DNA of 64,000 bases from Thermoanaerobaculia bacterium (lineage in GTDB: Bacteria; Acidobacteriota; Thermoanaerobaculia; Multivoradales; Multivoraceae), in NCBI GenBank assembly GCA_022826745.1, contig JAJDUI010000017.1:25987-89986 (forward strand). Reading direction: 5' to 3'. This document shows, in pieces, positions 8,674-17,277 of the stretch. Each line of letters starts with the position of its first letter. The stretch's first letter is position 1. The notes beneath the pieces are model-generated. The model did no database searches. It was not told where the DNA came from and was given only the letters and a program-made list of their open reading frames with translations. A program made the position numbers and the translations under genes.

Positions 8674-9686
8674 CCGCCGAATCGACCCTGGCCGCGACCG
8701 CGCAGCGGATGGTCGCCCCCGGCAAGGGCATCTTCGCCGCCGACGTGCCGCTCAAGGGCCTGGTCCGCGGCTGGTGGGGCGAGTCGACCCACGCCAGCAC
8801 CGAGGAGGACGCGGCCGACTTCCAGGAGATGATCTGCCGCACGCCCGGACTCGGCGAGCACCTGTCGAGCATCATCGTCTTCCCCGACGTCCTCGACCGC
8901 CGTGCCGCCGACGGCACGCCGCTCGTCGAACTCATCGCCGAGCGGGGCGTGCTGCTCGGCATCACGCCGACCACCGGCTGGCAGTTCCTCGGAGGCTCCG
9001 AGCACGAGTACGTCCCCCGCGGTCTCGACGGACTGGCGAAGCGGCTCGAAGCCTGGCGTGAGCGCGGCGTCGCCTTCGTCAAGTGGCGGGTGGCCGCGCG
9101 CGTCCGCCCCGGCCTTCCCACGGAGCGCGCGCTCGTCACGAACGCCCGCAGCGTCGCCGAGTGCGCGGCGCTGGCGCACCAGTTCGATCTCGTCCCGATC
9201 GTCGAGCCTGAGGTCGAGATGAAGGGCGATCACTCGATCGAACGCCAGTTCGAGGTCACCGAGCGCTTCCTGCACCGCACGTTCGAGGCGCTGTACGAGC
9301 ACGGGGTCGCGCCCGAGGAGATCGTCCTGAAGACGAACATGGTCGTCTCTGGCAGCGACTGTCCCGAGCAGGCCGGCATCGACACCGTGGCGCGGGAGAC
9401 GCTGCGCTGCCTGCGCCGGGTCGTGCCGCCCGCCCTGCCGGGGATCGGCTTCCTGTCCGGCGGCCAGTCGGACCTGGACGCGACGGCCCACCTCGACGCG
9501 ATGAACCGGCTCGACCCGCAGCCCTGGACGCTGAGCTTCTCGTTCGGCCGCGCGATCGGCCGCGCCCCGATCGAGGCCTGGGACGGCAAGACCGACGAAT
9601 CGAGCGGGCAGACGGCGCTTCGCCACCGCGCCCGCATGAGCGGACTGGCCACTCTGGGCGAGTGGTCGGCGGAGCTGGAAGATTGA
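8670..9686 (+). CDS. Class I fructose-bisphosphate aldolase family protein
   Basis: A 338-residue aldolase of the animal-type class I family, unusual among bacteria but known. The N-terminal RMVAPGKGIFAAD block matches the family. The Schiff-base Lys is in EEIVLKTNMV (about residue 221); a second active-site Lys is in AFVKWRVAAR (about 138), with the acid pair in PIVEPEVEM. The phosphate-binding loop FLSGGQSD and the C-terminal SFSFGRAI block are present. The usual ADES after the glycine loop is ADVP here. Its start overlaps the epimerase stop by 4 bases. Likely role: cleavage of a ketose 1-phosphate or bisphosphate into DHAP and an aldehyde. Confidence 0.88.
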   Translation: MTAESTLAATAQRMVAPGKGIFAADVPLKGLVRGWWGESTHASTEEDAADFQEMICRTPGLGEHLSSIIVFPDVLDRRAADGTPLVELIAERGVLLGITPTTGWQFLGGSEHEYVPRGLDGLAKRLEAWRERGVAFVKWRVAARVRPGLPTERALVTNARSVAECAALAHQFDLVPIVEPEVEMKGDHSIERQFEVTERFLHRTFEALYEHGVAPEEIVLKTNMVVSGSDCPEQAGIDTVARETLRCLRRVVPPALPGIGFLSGGQSDLDATAHLDAMNRLDPQPWTLSFSFGRAIGRAPIEAWDGKTDESSGQTALRHRARMSGLATLGEWSAELED

Positions 9687-9700
9687 AGGGAAACCAGAAG

Positions 9701-9722
9701 CCGGGGGTCAGAAGACCCCCGG
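9701..9722. repeat. Perfect GC hairpin R4 (repeat family member)
   Basis: CCGGGGGTC-AGAA-GACCCCCGG, a perfect 9-bp stem with the AGAA loop seen in other repeats of the window. It lies 14 bases after the aldolase stop and before the cyclase gene. It has no T-run, so it is not a textbook terminator but could attenuate or protect mRNA within the operon. Confidence 0.75.
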
Positions 9723-9757
9723 TCACAAGGACGCCGCTCACGTAAACGGAGAGGACG

Positions 9758-10528
9758 ATGATTGACTTTGCAGGCCATCACGTCGTGGACCTCAGCCCGC
9801 GGATGGTCGGGCGCATCACCCGGCTCGACGGCACCGTCGAGGAGGGGAACAAGGACATCTACGGCCTGCCATGGATCCTGGAAGAAGGCCGCGTGCCCTA
9901 CGACGACACGCTCTACACGCTGGTCGGCGGCAAGGAGGGCGACTCCTACTGGCCGCCCGGAAGGGTCAGCGCCCACTGCGGCGGTTCGCACATCGAGGGC
10001 GGCAAAGGCCACATGGACCACTGGGAGGGCCTCCCCGACGACGTCCGCGGCCTGTGGGAGTTGCCCCTCGACACGTTCTTCGGCCCCGCTGCCATCTGCT
10101 TCTTCGACGAACTCGAACCGGTGGAGCAGAAGAACGACGAAGGGGAAGTCGTCAAGGTCGGCCAGCCGATCCTGCCCGAGCACCTGTCGCACGTCCGCAA
10201 AGGCGACATCGTCCTCCTCGGCAGCCCGTTCCGAGGCGCGGAGCAGCCAACCTTGCCGGCCGGGACGACCAGGTGGCTGGCCGACACCGGCATCAAGCTG
10301 CTGGCCGTAGGCGCCCCCGGCATCGCCTGGGAGTCGGACTTCCAGACGCCGCAACCTGACAACTCTCCCACCCACCGCAACATGCTCGGCAACAACATCC
10401 CGATCTGCTACCCGCTGGTGAACGTCGAGAAGCTGAAAAAGGACCGCGCCTTCTTCATCGCCATGCCGCTTAGCGTGGAGCGGCTGGAAGCCACCTGGGT
10501 CCGCGCGATCGCCGTCGAAGAGCTGTAG
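9758..10528 (+). CDS. Cyclase family protein (kynurenine formamidase-like fold)
   Basis: A 256-residue protein resembling the PF04199 cyclase/formamidase family: VVDLSPRMVGRI near the start, a metal-site block SAHCGGSHIEGGKGHMDHW, and KGDIVLLGSP and DTGIKLLAVGAPGI in the body. The standard HxGTHxD metal motif is altered, with HCGGSHIEGG and a downstream HMDHW. It follows the aldolase on the same strand after a hairpin, so it is probably the last gene of the sugar operon. The family hydrolyses lactones, amides or related bonds; a lactonase-like step in sugar catabolism is possible but not shown. Confidence 0.7.
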   Translation: MIDFAGHHVVDLSPRMVGRITRLDGTVEEGNKDIYGLPWILEEGRVPYDDTLYTLVGGKEGDSYWPPGRVSAHCGGSHIEGGKGHMDHWEGLPDDVRGLWELPLDTFFGPAAICFFDELEPVEQKNDEGEVVKVGQPILPEHLSHVRKGDIVLLGSPFRGAEQPTLPAGTTRWLADTGIKLLAVGAPGIAWESDFQTPQPDNSPTHRNMLGNNIPICYPLVNVEKLKKDRAFFIAMPLSVERLEATWVRAIAVEEL

Positions 10529-10601
10529 CCGGTGCGCCGCCGGTGCGCCGCCGGTGCGCCGGCCTTCTGGCCGGCATCCGGGCGCGGCCGCGAAGCGGCC
10601 T
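10528..10601. repeat. Palindromic repeat R5 with three tandem 11-bp units
   Basis: Three tandem copies of GCCGGTGCGCC (10528-10560) run into the family hairpin GCCGGCC-ttct-GGCCGGC and a further GGCCGC-gaa-GCGGCC hairpin. The first unit overlaps the last bases of the cyclase gene's stop. It sits between convergent genes. Confidence 0.75.
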
Positions 10602-10606
10602 GCGCT

Positions 10607-11356
10607 CTACACGTACCCCTCCCGAGCAAACCGCGTCCAAGGCTCCCGCTCCCCGATCCCGTATCCACTCAGCAACGCCTTCCTCAGCCACTCCCGCAAC
10701 TCGGGAAACCCGTCGAGCGGCCGGATGCCGTCAAGCGCCTCCAGCCACGGACCGGGGTCGTACTCCACCTGGCAGTGCCGAAACACACCGTCCTCGATCA
10801 CCCCGTAGCAGGCAACCCGCCGGCCACAGCGCGGCTGACCGACGCTGCCGGGGTTGACGAACTCCCGGCCGTCGATCGCACGCCGGAACTGGATGTGCGA
10901 GTGGCCGAAGAGCACCACGGGGCAATCGGTGCCCCCGGCCAGAGCGGCCAGGCGATCGTCGGCCGTATCGGGCAACGCCTGCCGGGGCTCGTCCGGCAGC
11001 ACGCCGTGCTGCAGGAACACGCGCTGGCCGCCGACCTCGTACTCGCCTTCCGGCTGCAGGCCGCGGAGCAACTCCCAACCCGCCGGCTCCAGGGTCTCGA
11101 GGATCCAGTTCGTGTAGGCCCTCCACGGAGCCGGCCAGCCCTCGAACCGCTCGGGCTCGAACATCTCCACGTCGTGGTTGCCCTCGATCAGGACCCCGTC
11201 GAGGTCCGCGAGCAGAGCCATCGTCTCGTTCGGCTGCGGCCCCGACAGCACCGTGTCGCCGAGGAAGACCGTCGCGTCGACGTCGCGTTCCGTCTCAAGC
11301 ACCGCGGAGAGCGCCTCGGCGTTCCCGTGCACGTCCGCGATGACAAGTATCTTCAT
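10607..11356 (-). CDS. Metallophosphoesterase (YfcE/MJ0936-like)
   Basis: A calcineurin-like phosphoesterase of 249 residues. The start at 11356 begins directly at the first metal motif, MKILVIADVHGN; the frame extends 13 codons upstream without conserved sequence. Motifs in order: DVHGN, VFLGDTV, GNHD, LQHG and FGHSHIQF, with NPGSVGQPR after the last, all typical of the small YfcE-type subgroup that hydrolyses phosphodiesters using two metal ions. It is convergent with the cyclase operon and divergent from the intradiol dioxygenase gene. Substrate unknown. Confidence 0.88.
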   Translation of the reverse strand: MKILVIADVHGNAEALSAVLETERDVDATVFLGDTVLSGPQPNETMALLADLDGVLIEGNHDVEMFEPERFEGWPAPWRAYTNWILETLEPAGWELLRGLQPEGEYEVGGQRVFLQHGVLPDEPRQALPDTADDRLAALAGGTDCPVVLFGHSHIQFRRAIDGREFVNPGSVGQPRCGRRVACYGVIEDGVFRHCQVEYDPGPWLEALDGIRPLDGFPELREWLRKALLSGYGIGEREPWTRFAREGYV

Positions 11357-11398
11357 GTGAGGCTCGGCAGTTCCTCGCATGAAACTCGCCGCCAAAAC

Positions 11399-11472
11399 GG
11401 GGCCGGCCTTGCGGCCGGCACGTATTCCTGGCCGCCTGCGGCGGCAGCGGGTCAGAAGACCCGCGCACCCAG
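11399..11472. repeat. Palindromic intergenic repeat R6
   Basis: GGGCCGGCC-ttgc-GGCCGGC, then TGGCCGCC-tgc-GGCGGCA, then GCGGGTC-agaa-GACCCGC and the terminal GCACCCAG. It lies between divergent genes, so the family is not confined to gene 3' ends. Confidence 0.8.
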
Positions 11473-11547
11473 CGGACGGCGAGTTCCATTCAAGGCCCGG
11501 CCGGTACGATACTCGCCACCAACCTCAATGGACGGCGAGGTGACCGG

Positions 11548-12333
11548 ATGAACACGCCAAGGTGGCAAAGACGCACGCTCCTCTTCGGCCTGCTCGCGGC
11601 CGCGGCTCGCAAGCTCAACGCGTTGCCGCAACGACGGCAGGAGGGGGAGTCAAGGTTCACCACCGGCCTGAAGCGCCGGTTCATCGAGACCGACAACTCC
11701 GGCTTCGATCCGGTCAGCCACAGCTTCGAGGACTCCGGACAATGCGTCGTCTCGGCGGGGGCCATCGAGGGACCGTTCTATGTCGACGACCCGGTCCTGA
11801 TGCGGAGCGACATCCGCGAGGATCGCGAGGGACTCCCGCTCGAGATCGTCCTCCGCATCGTCGAGGCCGACGGCTGCACGCCGATCGCCGGGGCCGCCGT
11901 CGACCTCTGGCACTGCGACGCACTGGGCTTCTACAGCCACTACACCGCCTACGATCCCAACGTCTGGCCCAGCGGCCGCGCCAGTGCCTCGGACAACGAG
12001 ACCTTCCTCCGCGGCCGCCAGGTCTCGGACGAAGCCGGCATGGTCCGCTTCCAGACGATCTATCCCGGCTGGTACACCCCCCGGGTCCAGCACATCCACG
12101 CCCGGATCGTCCTGGAGCAGAAGGTCGCCGCCACCGTACAGCTCTACTTCCCCGAGAAGCTGAACCGGACGGTCGCCCTGCGCAAGCCCTACAACCAGCG
12201 CCCGCCGTCGCCCTACAACAACCTGAACGACTTCGTCATCAGCCAGTCAAAGGGCGGCGACGGAAGCTGGCTCAAGATGACGGAGACGGACGGCGGCTAC
12301 CGCGGTTCACTGACCGTCGGCGTCAAGGTCTGA
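11548..12333 (+). CDS. Intradiol ring-cleavage dioxygenase (protocatechuate 3,4-dioxygenase-like), exported
   Basis: A 261-residue protein of the intradiol dioxygenase family, which opens catechol-type rings between the two hydroxyls with Fe(III). Visible family blocks: IEGPFYVDDP, PIAGAAVDLWHCDALGFYSHY with an iron Tyr, and YPGWYTPRVQHIHARI with the second Tyr and the two iron His. The N-terminus has a twin Arg and a hydrophobic run (RRTLLFGLLAAAA), suggesting Tat export, as in other membrane- or periplasm-located relatives. Its end overlaps the end of the convergent FGE gene by 11 bp. Likely role: breakdown of aromatic compounds; exact substrate unknown. Confidence 0.85.
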   Translation: MNTPRWQRRTLLFGLLAAAARKLNALPQRRQEGESRFTTGLKRRFIETDNSGFDPVSHSFEDSGQCVVSAGAIEGPFYVDDPVLMRSDIREDREGLPLEIVLRIVEADGCTPIAGAAVDLWHCDALGFYSHYTAYDPNVWPSGRASASDNETFLRGRQVSDEAGMVRFQTIYPGWYTPRVQHIHARIVLEQKVAATVQLYFPEKLNRTVALRKPYNQRPPSPYNNLNDFVISQSKGGDGSWLKMTETDGGYRGSLTVGVKV

Positions 12334-13270
12334 GGGCGACGTCGGCGGCGCAGCGAAAGCCCATGTGTCCCGCCGCGCTGTCGGGCGTGTTGTGGGTGCG
12401 GGCGGACAGCCGATAGCGACTGCAGTAGGAGACGTGGCAGAGGTGCGACCCGCCGCGGGTGACGCGCGCCGTGCCGGTGGCGGGACCCCGCGGATTGCGG
12501 GCGCCCGGCGCAGCGGGACGGGGGCTCCACCAGTCGGCGCACCAGTCCCAGACGTTGCCGCAGACGTTGTAGAGGCCGAAGCCGTTGGGCTCGAAGGCAT
12601 CGACCGGGCACGTGCCGCGCCAGCCGTCGAGCCCTAGATCGCGATCGGGAAAGCTGCCCTGCCAGACGTTGCAGCGATGCTCGCCATCCGGCTCGAGCTC
12701 GTCGCCCCAGGGCTGCGCGGTCTGCTCCACCCCTCCGCGGGCCGCGAACTCCCACTCCGCCTCGGTCGGGAGCCGGCATCCCGCCCACGCGCAGTAGGCC
12801 ACGGCGTCGTTGTGCGACACCTGGACGACGGGATGGTCCCCGCGCCGGGCGATCGACGATCCCGGTCCCTCGGGATGACGCCAGTCGGCGCCGCTGATCT
12901 TGCACCACCAGCGGGCGCCCGGCAGCCGGTCCTCGATTGCCGTGCGCCGGAGACTGCGCGACAGGCGACCCTCGAAGACGAAGGACCAGCCCAGGCGCTC
13001 GCTGTCGGTCTGGTAGCCGGTGGCGTCGACGAAGGCGGCGAAGTCGGCGTTGGAGACGGCGCAGGCGTCGATGCGGAATGGGTCGACGAAGATCTCGCGC
13101 ACCGGCGTCTCGCCGTCGCCCGGTATGGCGTCGGCCGAGTCGGTGCCCATGAGGAATCGGCCGCCGTCGAGACGCACCATGTCGCGGCCGTTGGGTCCCG
13201 GTCCCGAGGCCGGCGCCGGCGCCGCCCCGGCCGGCCGGCCGGAATCACGCGAGGGGGCGCAGCAGGTCAT
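12323..13270 (-). CDS. Formylglycine-generating enzyme (sulfatase-activating)
   Basis: A 315-residue FGE-sulfatase (SUMF1-type) protein. It converts the Cys of the sulfatase CxPxR motif to formylglycine. Both active-site Cys are present in RGGSHLCHVSYCSRYR (about residues 278 and 283, spaced five apart as in human SUMF1), followed by the conserved ART-NTPDSAAGHMGFRCA tail. Earlier family blocks include GRFLMGTDS, PVVQVSHNDAVAYCAWAG and RLPTEAEWEFAARGG. It lies 25 bases downstream of a sulfatase on the same strand, and two more Cys-type sulfatases follow nearby, so it is very probably their maturation enzyme. No clear signal peptide is seen, though the N-terminus is Cys- and Pro-rich. Confidence 0.92.
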   Translation of the reverse strand: MTCCAPSRDSGRPAGAAPAPASGPGPNGRDMVRLDGGRFLMGTDSADAIPGDGETPVREIFVDPFRIDACAVSNADFAAFVDATGYQTDSERLGWSFVFEGRLSRSLRRTAIEDRLPGARWWCKISGADWRHPEGPGSSIARRGDHPVVQVSHNDAVAYCAWAGCRLPTEAEWEFAARGGVEQTAQPWGDELEPDGEHRCNVWQGSFPDRDLGLDGWRGTCPVDAFEPNGFGLYNVCGNVWDWCADWWSPRPAAPGARNPRGPATGTARVTRGGSHLCHVSYCSRYRLSARTHNTPDSAAGHMGFRCAADVALRP

Positions 13271-13295
13271 GGAGCCCGCATGATACGGAGCTTCT

Positions 13296-14735
13296 TCAAC
13301 CAGCGTAGAGGCGCTCGGCGACGGCGGTCAGCTCCCTGACGATGCCGGAGTTGCCGGTGTCGTCGATCACGTTGTTGAACTCTCCCGGATCGGCCTCGAG
13401 GTCGAACAGCTCCGAGCGCGCCCAGCTCAGGTAGTTGAGCTTCCACTTGCCGGTGCGCACCATCAGGATGGGCGGCTTGCCGACGTAGCGGTCGTCCACC
13501 GTGAAGCTGCGGTGGCAGAAGTAGTACTCCGAGTAGACGTGTTCGCGCGGCGTGTACGCGCCGCCCTGGACCAGGGGCGCGAAGCTCCGGCCATCGATCC
13601 CTGAGGAGGGGCTCCCCAGCCCGCACAGCTCGGTCAGGGTCGGCAGCAGATCAGTGTGCTCGATGAGCTGCGTGCGGCCGGTCCCGGCTTCCATCCGGTC
13701 CGGCATGCGAACGATCAGCGGCACGCTGACGCTCTGTTCGTACATGTTGTGCTTGGTCCACGTGCGGTGCGCGCCGGCCATCTCGCCGTGGTCCGAGGTG
13801 TAGACGACCACCGTGTTCTTGTCGAGCCCCAGCTCGCGCAACGTGTCGAACACCCGCCCGACGTTGGCGTCCGTCTGGGAGATGTTGCCGTAGTAGCCGC
13901 GGATCGCTTCGCGCAGAGAGTCGTCCTCCTGGTCGTACCAGCCGCGCTGCCTGGAGCGAATCAGGTGCCCCTCGAAGCCGTCCTCCAGCTCCCGGTCCGA
14001 ACGCTCGGGCAGACTGAGAGTGATTCCGTCGTACATGTCCCAGTACTGCTTCGCCGGCACCAGCGGCGTATGCGGCATGTAGAACGACGTCCACAGGCAG
14101 AACGGCCGGTCCTTGTTCTCGCGCAGGAAGGCGACCGACTCCTCGGCGAAGAAGGTGTCGGGGAAGTACCGTTCCGGCAGGGTCGAGGCGGAACCGCTCA
14201 GCCCCGTCGCGTACCCGCCGTCCGCGGGGTAGTTCACGTACTGATCGTCTCGAAACGCCTGCTGCTCGGCCTGGGTGAGCCGTCTGTCGTGATCGGGGCG
14301 ATGGAGCCTGTGGTCGAAGCCGTGCCGCCGCGTCTCGTCGACGAAGTGCATCTTGCCGATCGCGCCGGTGACGTAGCCGTGATCCTTGAAGTAGTGGGCG
14401 ACCGTGCGCGCCTCGTTGGGCAGCGGGTCCCGCAGGATCTTCGCCCCGTGCCTGCAGGGGTGGAGGCCGGTGACGATCGACCCGCGGGAGGGGACGCAGA
14501 CGGGCGCGTTGCAGTAGGCGCGGTCGAAGCGGACGCCGTCCGAGGCGATCTCGTCGATGTGGGGGGTCTGCGCTTCGCCACTGCCATAGCAGCCGGTCGC
14601 GGCGGTCTGGTGCTGATCCGAGCAAAGGAAGAGCAGGTTCGCCCGGTTCGTTTTCGCGAAGCTGAACGCGGCCCCCAGGGTGGACCCGACCGACGCGGCG
14701 GCGACGCTCTTGACTGCTTGTCGGCGTGTGATCAT
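13296..14735 (-). CDS. Sulfatase, Cys-type, exported
   Basis: A 479-residue arylsulfatase-superfamily enzyme. The active-site motif is CVPSR in NAPVCVPSRGSIVTG (Cys about residue 80), which FGE would convert to formylglycine. Metal-site blocks LLFLCSDQHQ and VVVYTSDHGEMAGAH are present. The start at 14735 gives a twin-Arg leader (ITRRQAVKSVAAASV). The upstream frame is open 17 codons further. It forms an operon with the downstream FGE and is divergent from a second sulfatase (58 bases between starts). A TAGAAT hexamer lies 10 bases upstream of the ATG. Confidence 0.9.
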   Translation of the reverse strand: MITRRQAVKSVAAASVGSTLGAAFSFAKTNRANLLFLCSDQHQTAATGCYGSGEAQTPHIDEIASDGVRFDRAYCNAPVCVPSRGSIVTGLHPCRHGAKILRDPLPNEARTVAHYFKDHGYVTGAIGKMHFVDETRRHGFDHRLHRPDHDRRLTQAEQQAFRDDQYVNYPADGGYATGLSGSASTLPERYFPDTFFAEESVAFLRENKDRPFCLWTSFYMPHTPLVPAKQYWDMYDGITLSLPERSDRELEDGFEGHLIRSRQRGWYDQEDDSLREAIRGYYGNISQTDANVGRVFDTLRELGLDKNTVVVYTSDHGEMAGAHRTWTKHNMYEQSVSVPLIVRMPDRMEAGTGRTQLIEHTDLLPTLTELCGLGSPSSGIDGRSFAPLVQGGAYTPREHVYSEYYFCHRSFTVDDRYVGKPPILMVRTGKWKLNYLSWARSELFDLEADPGEFNNVIDDTGNSGIVRELTAVAERLYAG

Positions 14736-14745
14736 GATGGCCGGG

Positions 14746-14751
14746 ATTCTA
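14746..14751 (-). promoter_or_regulatory. Possible -10 element of the first sulfatase gene
   Basis: TAGAAT on the minus strand matches five of six -10 bases. Only 10 bases separate it from the ATG at 14735, so transcription from it would give an almost leaderless mRNA. No clear -35 was found. Confidence 0.25.
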
Positions 14752-14793
14752 ACGCAGGTGGAAAAATCTGACGCCGTAGGCGACAATCAGGCC

Positions 14794-16290
14794 ATGACAA
14801 CGCACCGAGCTGGCACCGCCGCCCTCGTCCTCGCCCTGGGAGCGCTGGCAGCGCTTCCCCTGCGCGTTCCTCTGCACGGGGCCGAACCGCCGAACATCCT
14901 CTGGATCATCGTCGACGACATGTCGGCCAATCTCTCCGCCTACGGAGAGACGGTGATCGAGACGCCGCATCTCGATCGCCTGGTGAGCCGCGGAGTGCGC
15001 TTCACGAATGCGTACGTCACGGCGCCGGTCTGCTCGCCCAACCGCTCGGCGTTCATCACCGGGATGTACCAGACGTCCATCGGCGCTCATCACCACAACA
15101 GCAGCCAGGGGGAGTTGAAGATCCACCTGCCTCCCGGCATCCGGCCGATCCCCGAGCTGTTCCAGGAAGCCGGCTACTACACCGCGATCACCGGCTGGCC
15201 CAACACGGACCGAGCCACCATCGGGAAGACGCACTACAACTTCGAGTGGGACGAAGCCATGTACGACGGCCCCGACTGGAGTCAGCGTCGACCCGGCCAG
15301 CCCTTCTTCGCCCAGGTCCACCTCCCCGGCGGAAAGCACCGCGGCCGATCACTCGAGTCCTTCCGGCGGATCAGCGATCGCGTCGAGAAGCTGTTGGGGA
15401 GCAGGACGGACCCCTCCGACGTGAAGCTGCCGCCCTACTATCCCAACGATCCGGTCCTGCTCGCGGACTGGGCGGCCTACCTCGACTCGGTTCGGCTCAC
15501 CGACAGCTTCGTCGGCGACGTCATCGAACGGCTCGAGGACGAGGGCGACCTCGAGGACACGGTCGTTCTCTTCATGACCGACCACGGGATCAGCCATGCC
15601 AGGGGGAAGCAGTTCCTCTACGACGAAGGCATGCACGTGCCCCTGGTCATCGCCGGACCGAAGATCGAGCCGGGGCAAGTGCGCGAAGACCTCGTGGAGC
15701 ACATCGACATCGCTGCCCTTTCGCTCGCACTCGCCGGCATCGAGATTCCCGGCCACATGCACTCCCGCGACATCCTCGCCGGGGACTACGAGGAGCGGAC
15801 GGCGGTCTTCGCCGCTCGCGACCGCTGCGACGAGACGGTCGACTACATCCGGGCGCTACGGACGGCGCGCTTCAAGTACATCCGCAACTTCCTGCCCGAC
15901 CGCCCCCACCTGCAACCCAACCTCTACAAGGACGGAAAGAGCATTGTCATCGCGCTGCGGGAGGCTCATGCTGCCGGAACGTTGAACGAGACGCAGCAGC
16001 TTCTCTTCACCCCCACTCGGCCCGCGGAGGAGCTCTACGACCTGTCGGAGGACCCGTTCGAAGTCCGGAACCTGGCCGGCGATCCGAAGCACCAGGCGCA
16101 ACTGAAGAAACTCAGAAAGCGCATGGACGATTGGATCGAGCGCACGAACGACCACGGCGCGGAGTCAGCAGCCATGTACGACAGCGAAATGGCCGCGTAC
16201 TCAGCGCGCGTCAGCGCGAACCCCGAATCCGCGGCCATCCTGAGCCGCAACATCGCCCTGATGAAGCGCTGGGCGGCCGAGGGCAAGTAG
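14794..16290 (+). CDS. Sulfatase, Cys-type (CSPNR), exported
   Basis: A 498-residue sulfatase with an ordinary signal peptide (hydrophobic run to about residue 29, then AEPPNILWIIVDDM, the first metal site). The nucleophile lies in APVCSPNRSAFITG; the fourth position is Asn instead of the common Ser, but the CxPxR core needed for formylglycine formation is intact. The second metal block is VVLFMTDHGISHARGKQFLYDEG. The C-terminal part has the usual ELYDLSEDPFEVRNLAGD. It is divergent from the first sulfatase and convergent with a PhyH gene. Substrate unknown. Confidence 0.9.
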   Translation: MTTHRAGTAALVLALGALAALPLRVPLHGAEPPNILWIIVDDMSANLSAYGETVIETPHLDRLVSRGVRFTNAYVTAPVCSPNRSAFITGMYQTSIGAHHHNSSQGELKIHLPPGIRPIPELFQEAGYYTAITGWPNTDRATIGKTHYNFEWDEAMYDGPDWSQRRPGQPFFAQVHLPGGKHRGRSLESFRRISDRVEKLLGSRTDPSDVKLPPYYPNDPVLLADWAAYLDSVRLTDSFVGDVIERLEDEGDLEDTVVLFMTDHGISHARGKQFLYDEGMHVPLVIAGPKIEPGQVREDLVEHIDIAALSLALAGIEIPGHMHSRDILAGDYEERTAVFAARDRCDETVDYIRALRTARFKYIRNFLPDRPHLQPNLYKDGKSIVIALREAHAAGTLNETQQLLFTPTRPAEELYDLSEDPFEVRNLAGDPKHQAQLKKLRKRMDDWIERTNDHGAESAAMYDSEMAAYSARVSANPESAAILSRNIALMKRWAAEGK

Positions 16291-16326
16291 CCCGTTTCCG
16301 CCCTTCCGCGAGCCGCTCAGTGGCGC

Positions 16327-17259
16327 TCAGTCGAAAAGGCCGCTGGGCGAGTTCTTCGCGCCCGTGAAGTCCGGCCCTTCTTCACGCCAGCCGTTGAAGA
16401 TCCTCTCTCCCATCAAACGGGCGAACCGGGGCTCGTCGGCATAGCGCTCGAACACCTCGGGATACCGCGTATCGCCGCGTCGCTCCTGGGTCGAGAGATG
16501 CGGCCGGCAGAAGTAAACCGCGAGATTGATCCGCGCGCCCGGCAACTCCCGTCGCCAACCGCCGTGCCACGAGTTGCCATGCCAGATCGCGGCATCTCCC
16601 GGATCGAGCTCCATGGTCACGGCGCCTCGCGGCACCTTCCACTCGAGGGCGTCCAGCTCTTCCGGATCGAGCTTCTTCGCCAGGATCTCCGGGACGGTCT
16701 GATGACCCGCCATCCAGTTCTCGTGAGCCGTGGGCTGGCGCTGTTTTCGATGGCTGCCCGGGAAGAGCACCAGCGCGCCCGCTTCCCGGCTGTAGGGCGT
16801 CAGAGCGTAGTTGCAGTTGGCGACCAGGGACGTCTCCGTCATGCCGACTCGAACCCCATCGGCGTGCACCGACAAAGGCATGCCGCCGGGCCCGCGAAAG
16901 TGACTGCCCATGGAAGACAACACACAACTCTCACCCAGCAGATAGGTGATCATCGCGAGCGGCTTCGGCTCCAGCAGGATCTCGGGGAAGACCGGATCCT
17001 CGAAGATCAAGTAGTGCTGATACGCCATACCACTGAAGTCGTCTGACGTGGCCGTGTCGGGATCGACTTTCCTGCCCGTTGTCCTTTCAACGCGCCGCAG
17101 GATGGCCGCCTTGGCGCGCTCGATCCGGTCTTCGGACAGCACGCCCGGGAGCACCGTGTACCCATTGGTCTCGAGCTCGAGCAGGTTCTCGTTGAGACCG
17201 AGCTCCGCAATGCTCGCGAGCACCCGCTCGCGCGCCTGGTTGTCTTTGCCGGGGGCCAT
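16327..17259 (-). CDS. Phytanoyl-CoA dioxygenase (PhyH) family protein
   Basis: A 310-residue Fe(II)/2-oxoglutarate dioxygenase of the PhyH family. The HxD iron motif is in LSVHADGVRVG and the distal His in IWHGNSWHGGWRRE; MELDPGDAAIW precedes it as in the family. I end the N-terminus at the ATG at 17259; the open frame runs hundreds of codons further upstream but there it is antisense to a sulfatase and without conserved sequence. No good ribosome site is seen. It starts 18 bases from the divergent third sulfatase. PhyH enzymes hydroxylate CoA esters or small molecules; clustering with sulfatases may mean both act on one substrate class. Confidence 0.82.
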   Translation of the reverse strand: MAPGKDNQARERVLASIAELGLNENLLELETNGYTVLPGVLSEDRIERAKAAILRRVERTTGRKVDPDTATSDDFSGMAYQHYLIFEDPVFPEILLEPKPLAMITYLLGESCVLSSMGSHFRGPGGMPLSVHADGVRVGMTETSLVANCNYALTPYSREAGALVLFPGSHRKQRQPTAHENWMAGHQTVPEILAKKLDPEELDALEWKVPRGAVTMELDPGDAAIWHGNSWHGGWRRELPGARINLAVYFCRPHLSTQERRGDTRYPEVFERYADEPRFARLMGERIFNGWREEGPDFTGAKNSPSGLFD

Positions 17260-17277
17260 CGCGCGCACTATAGCCTT

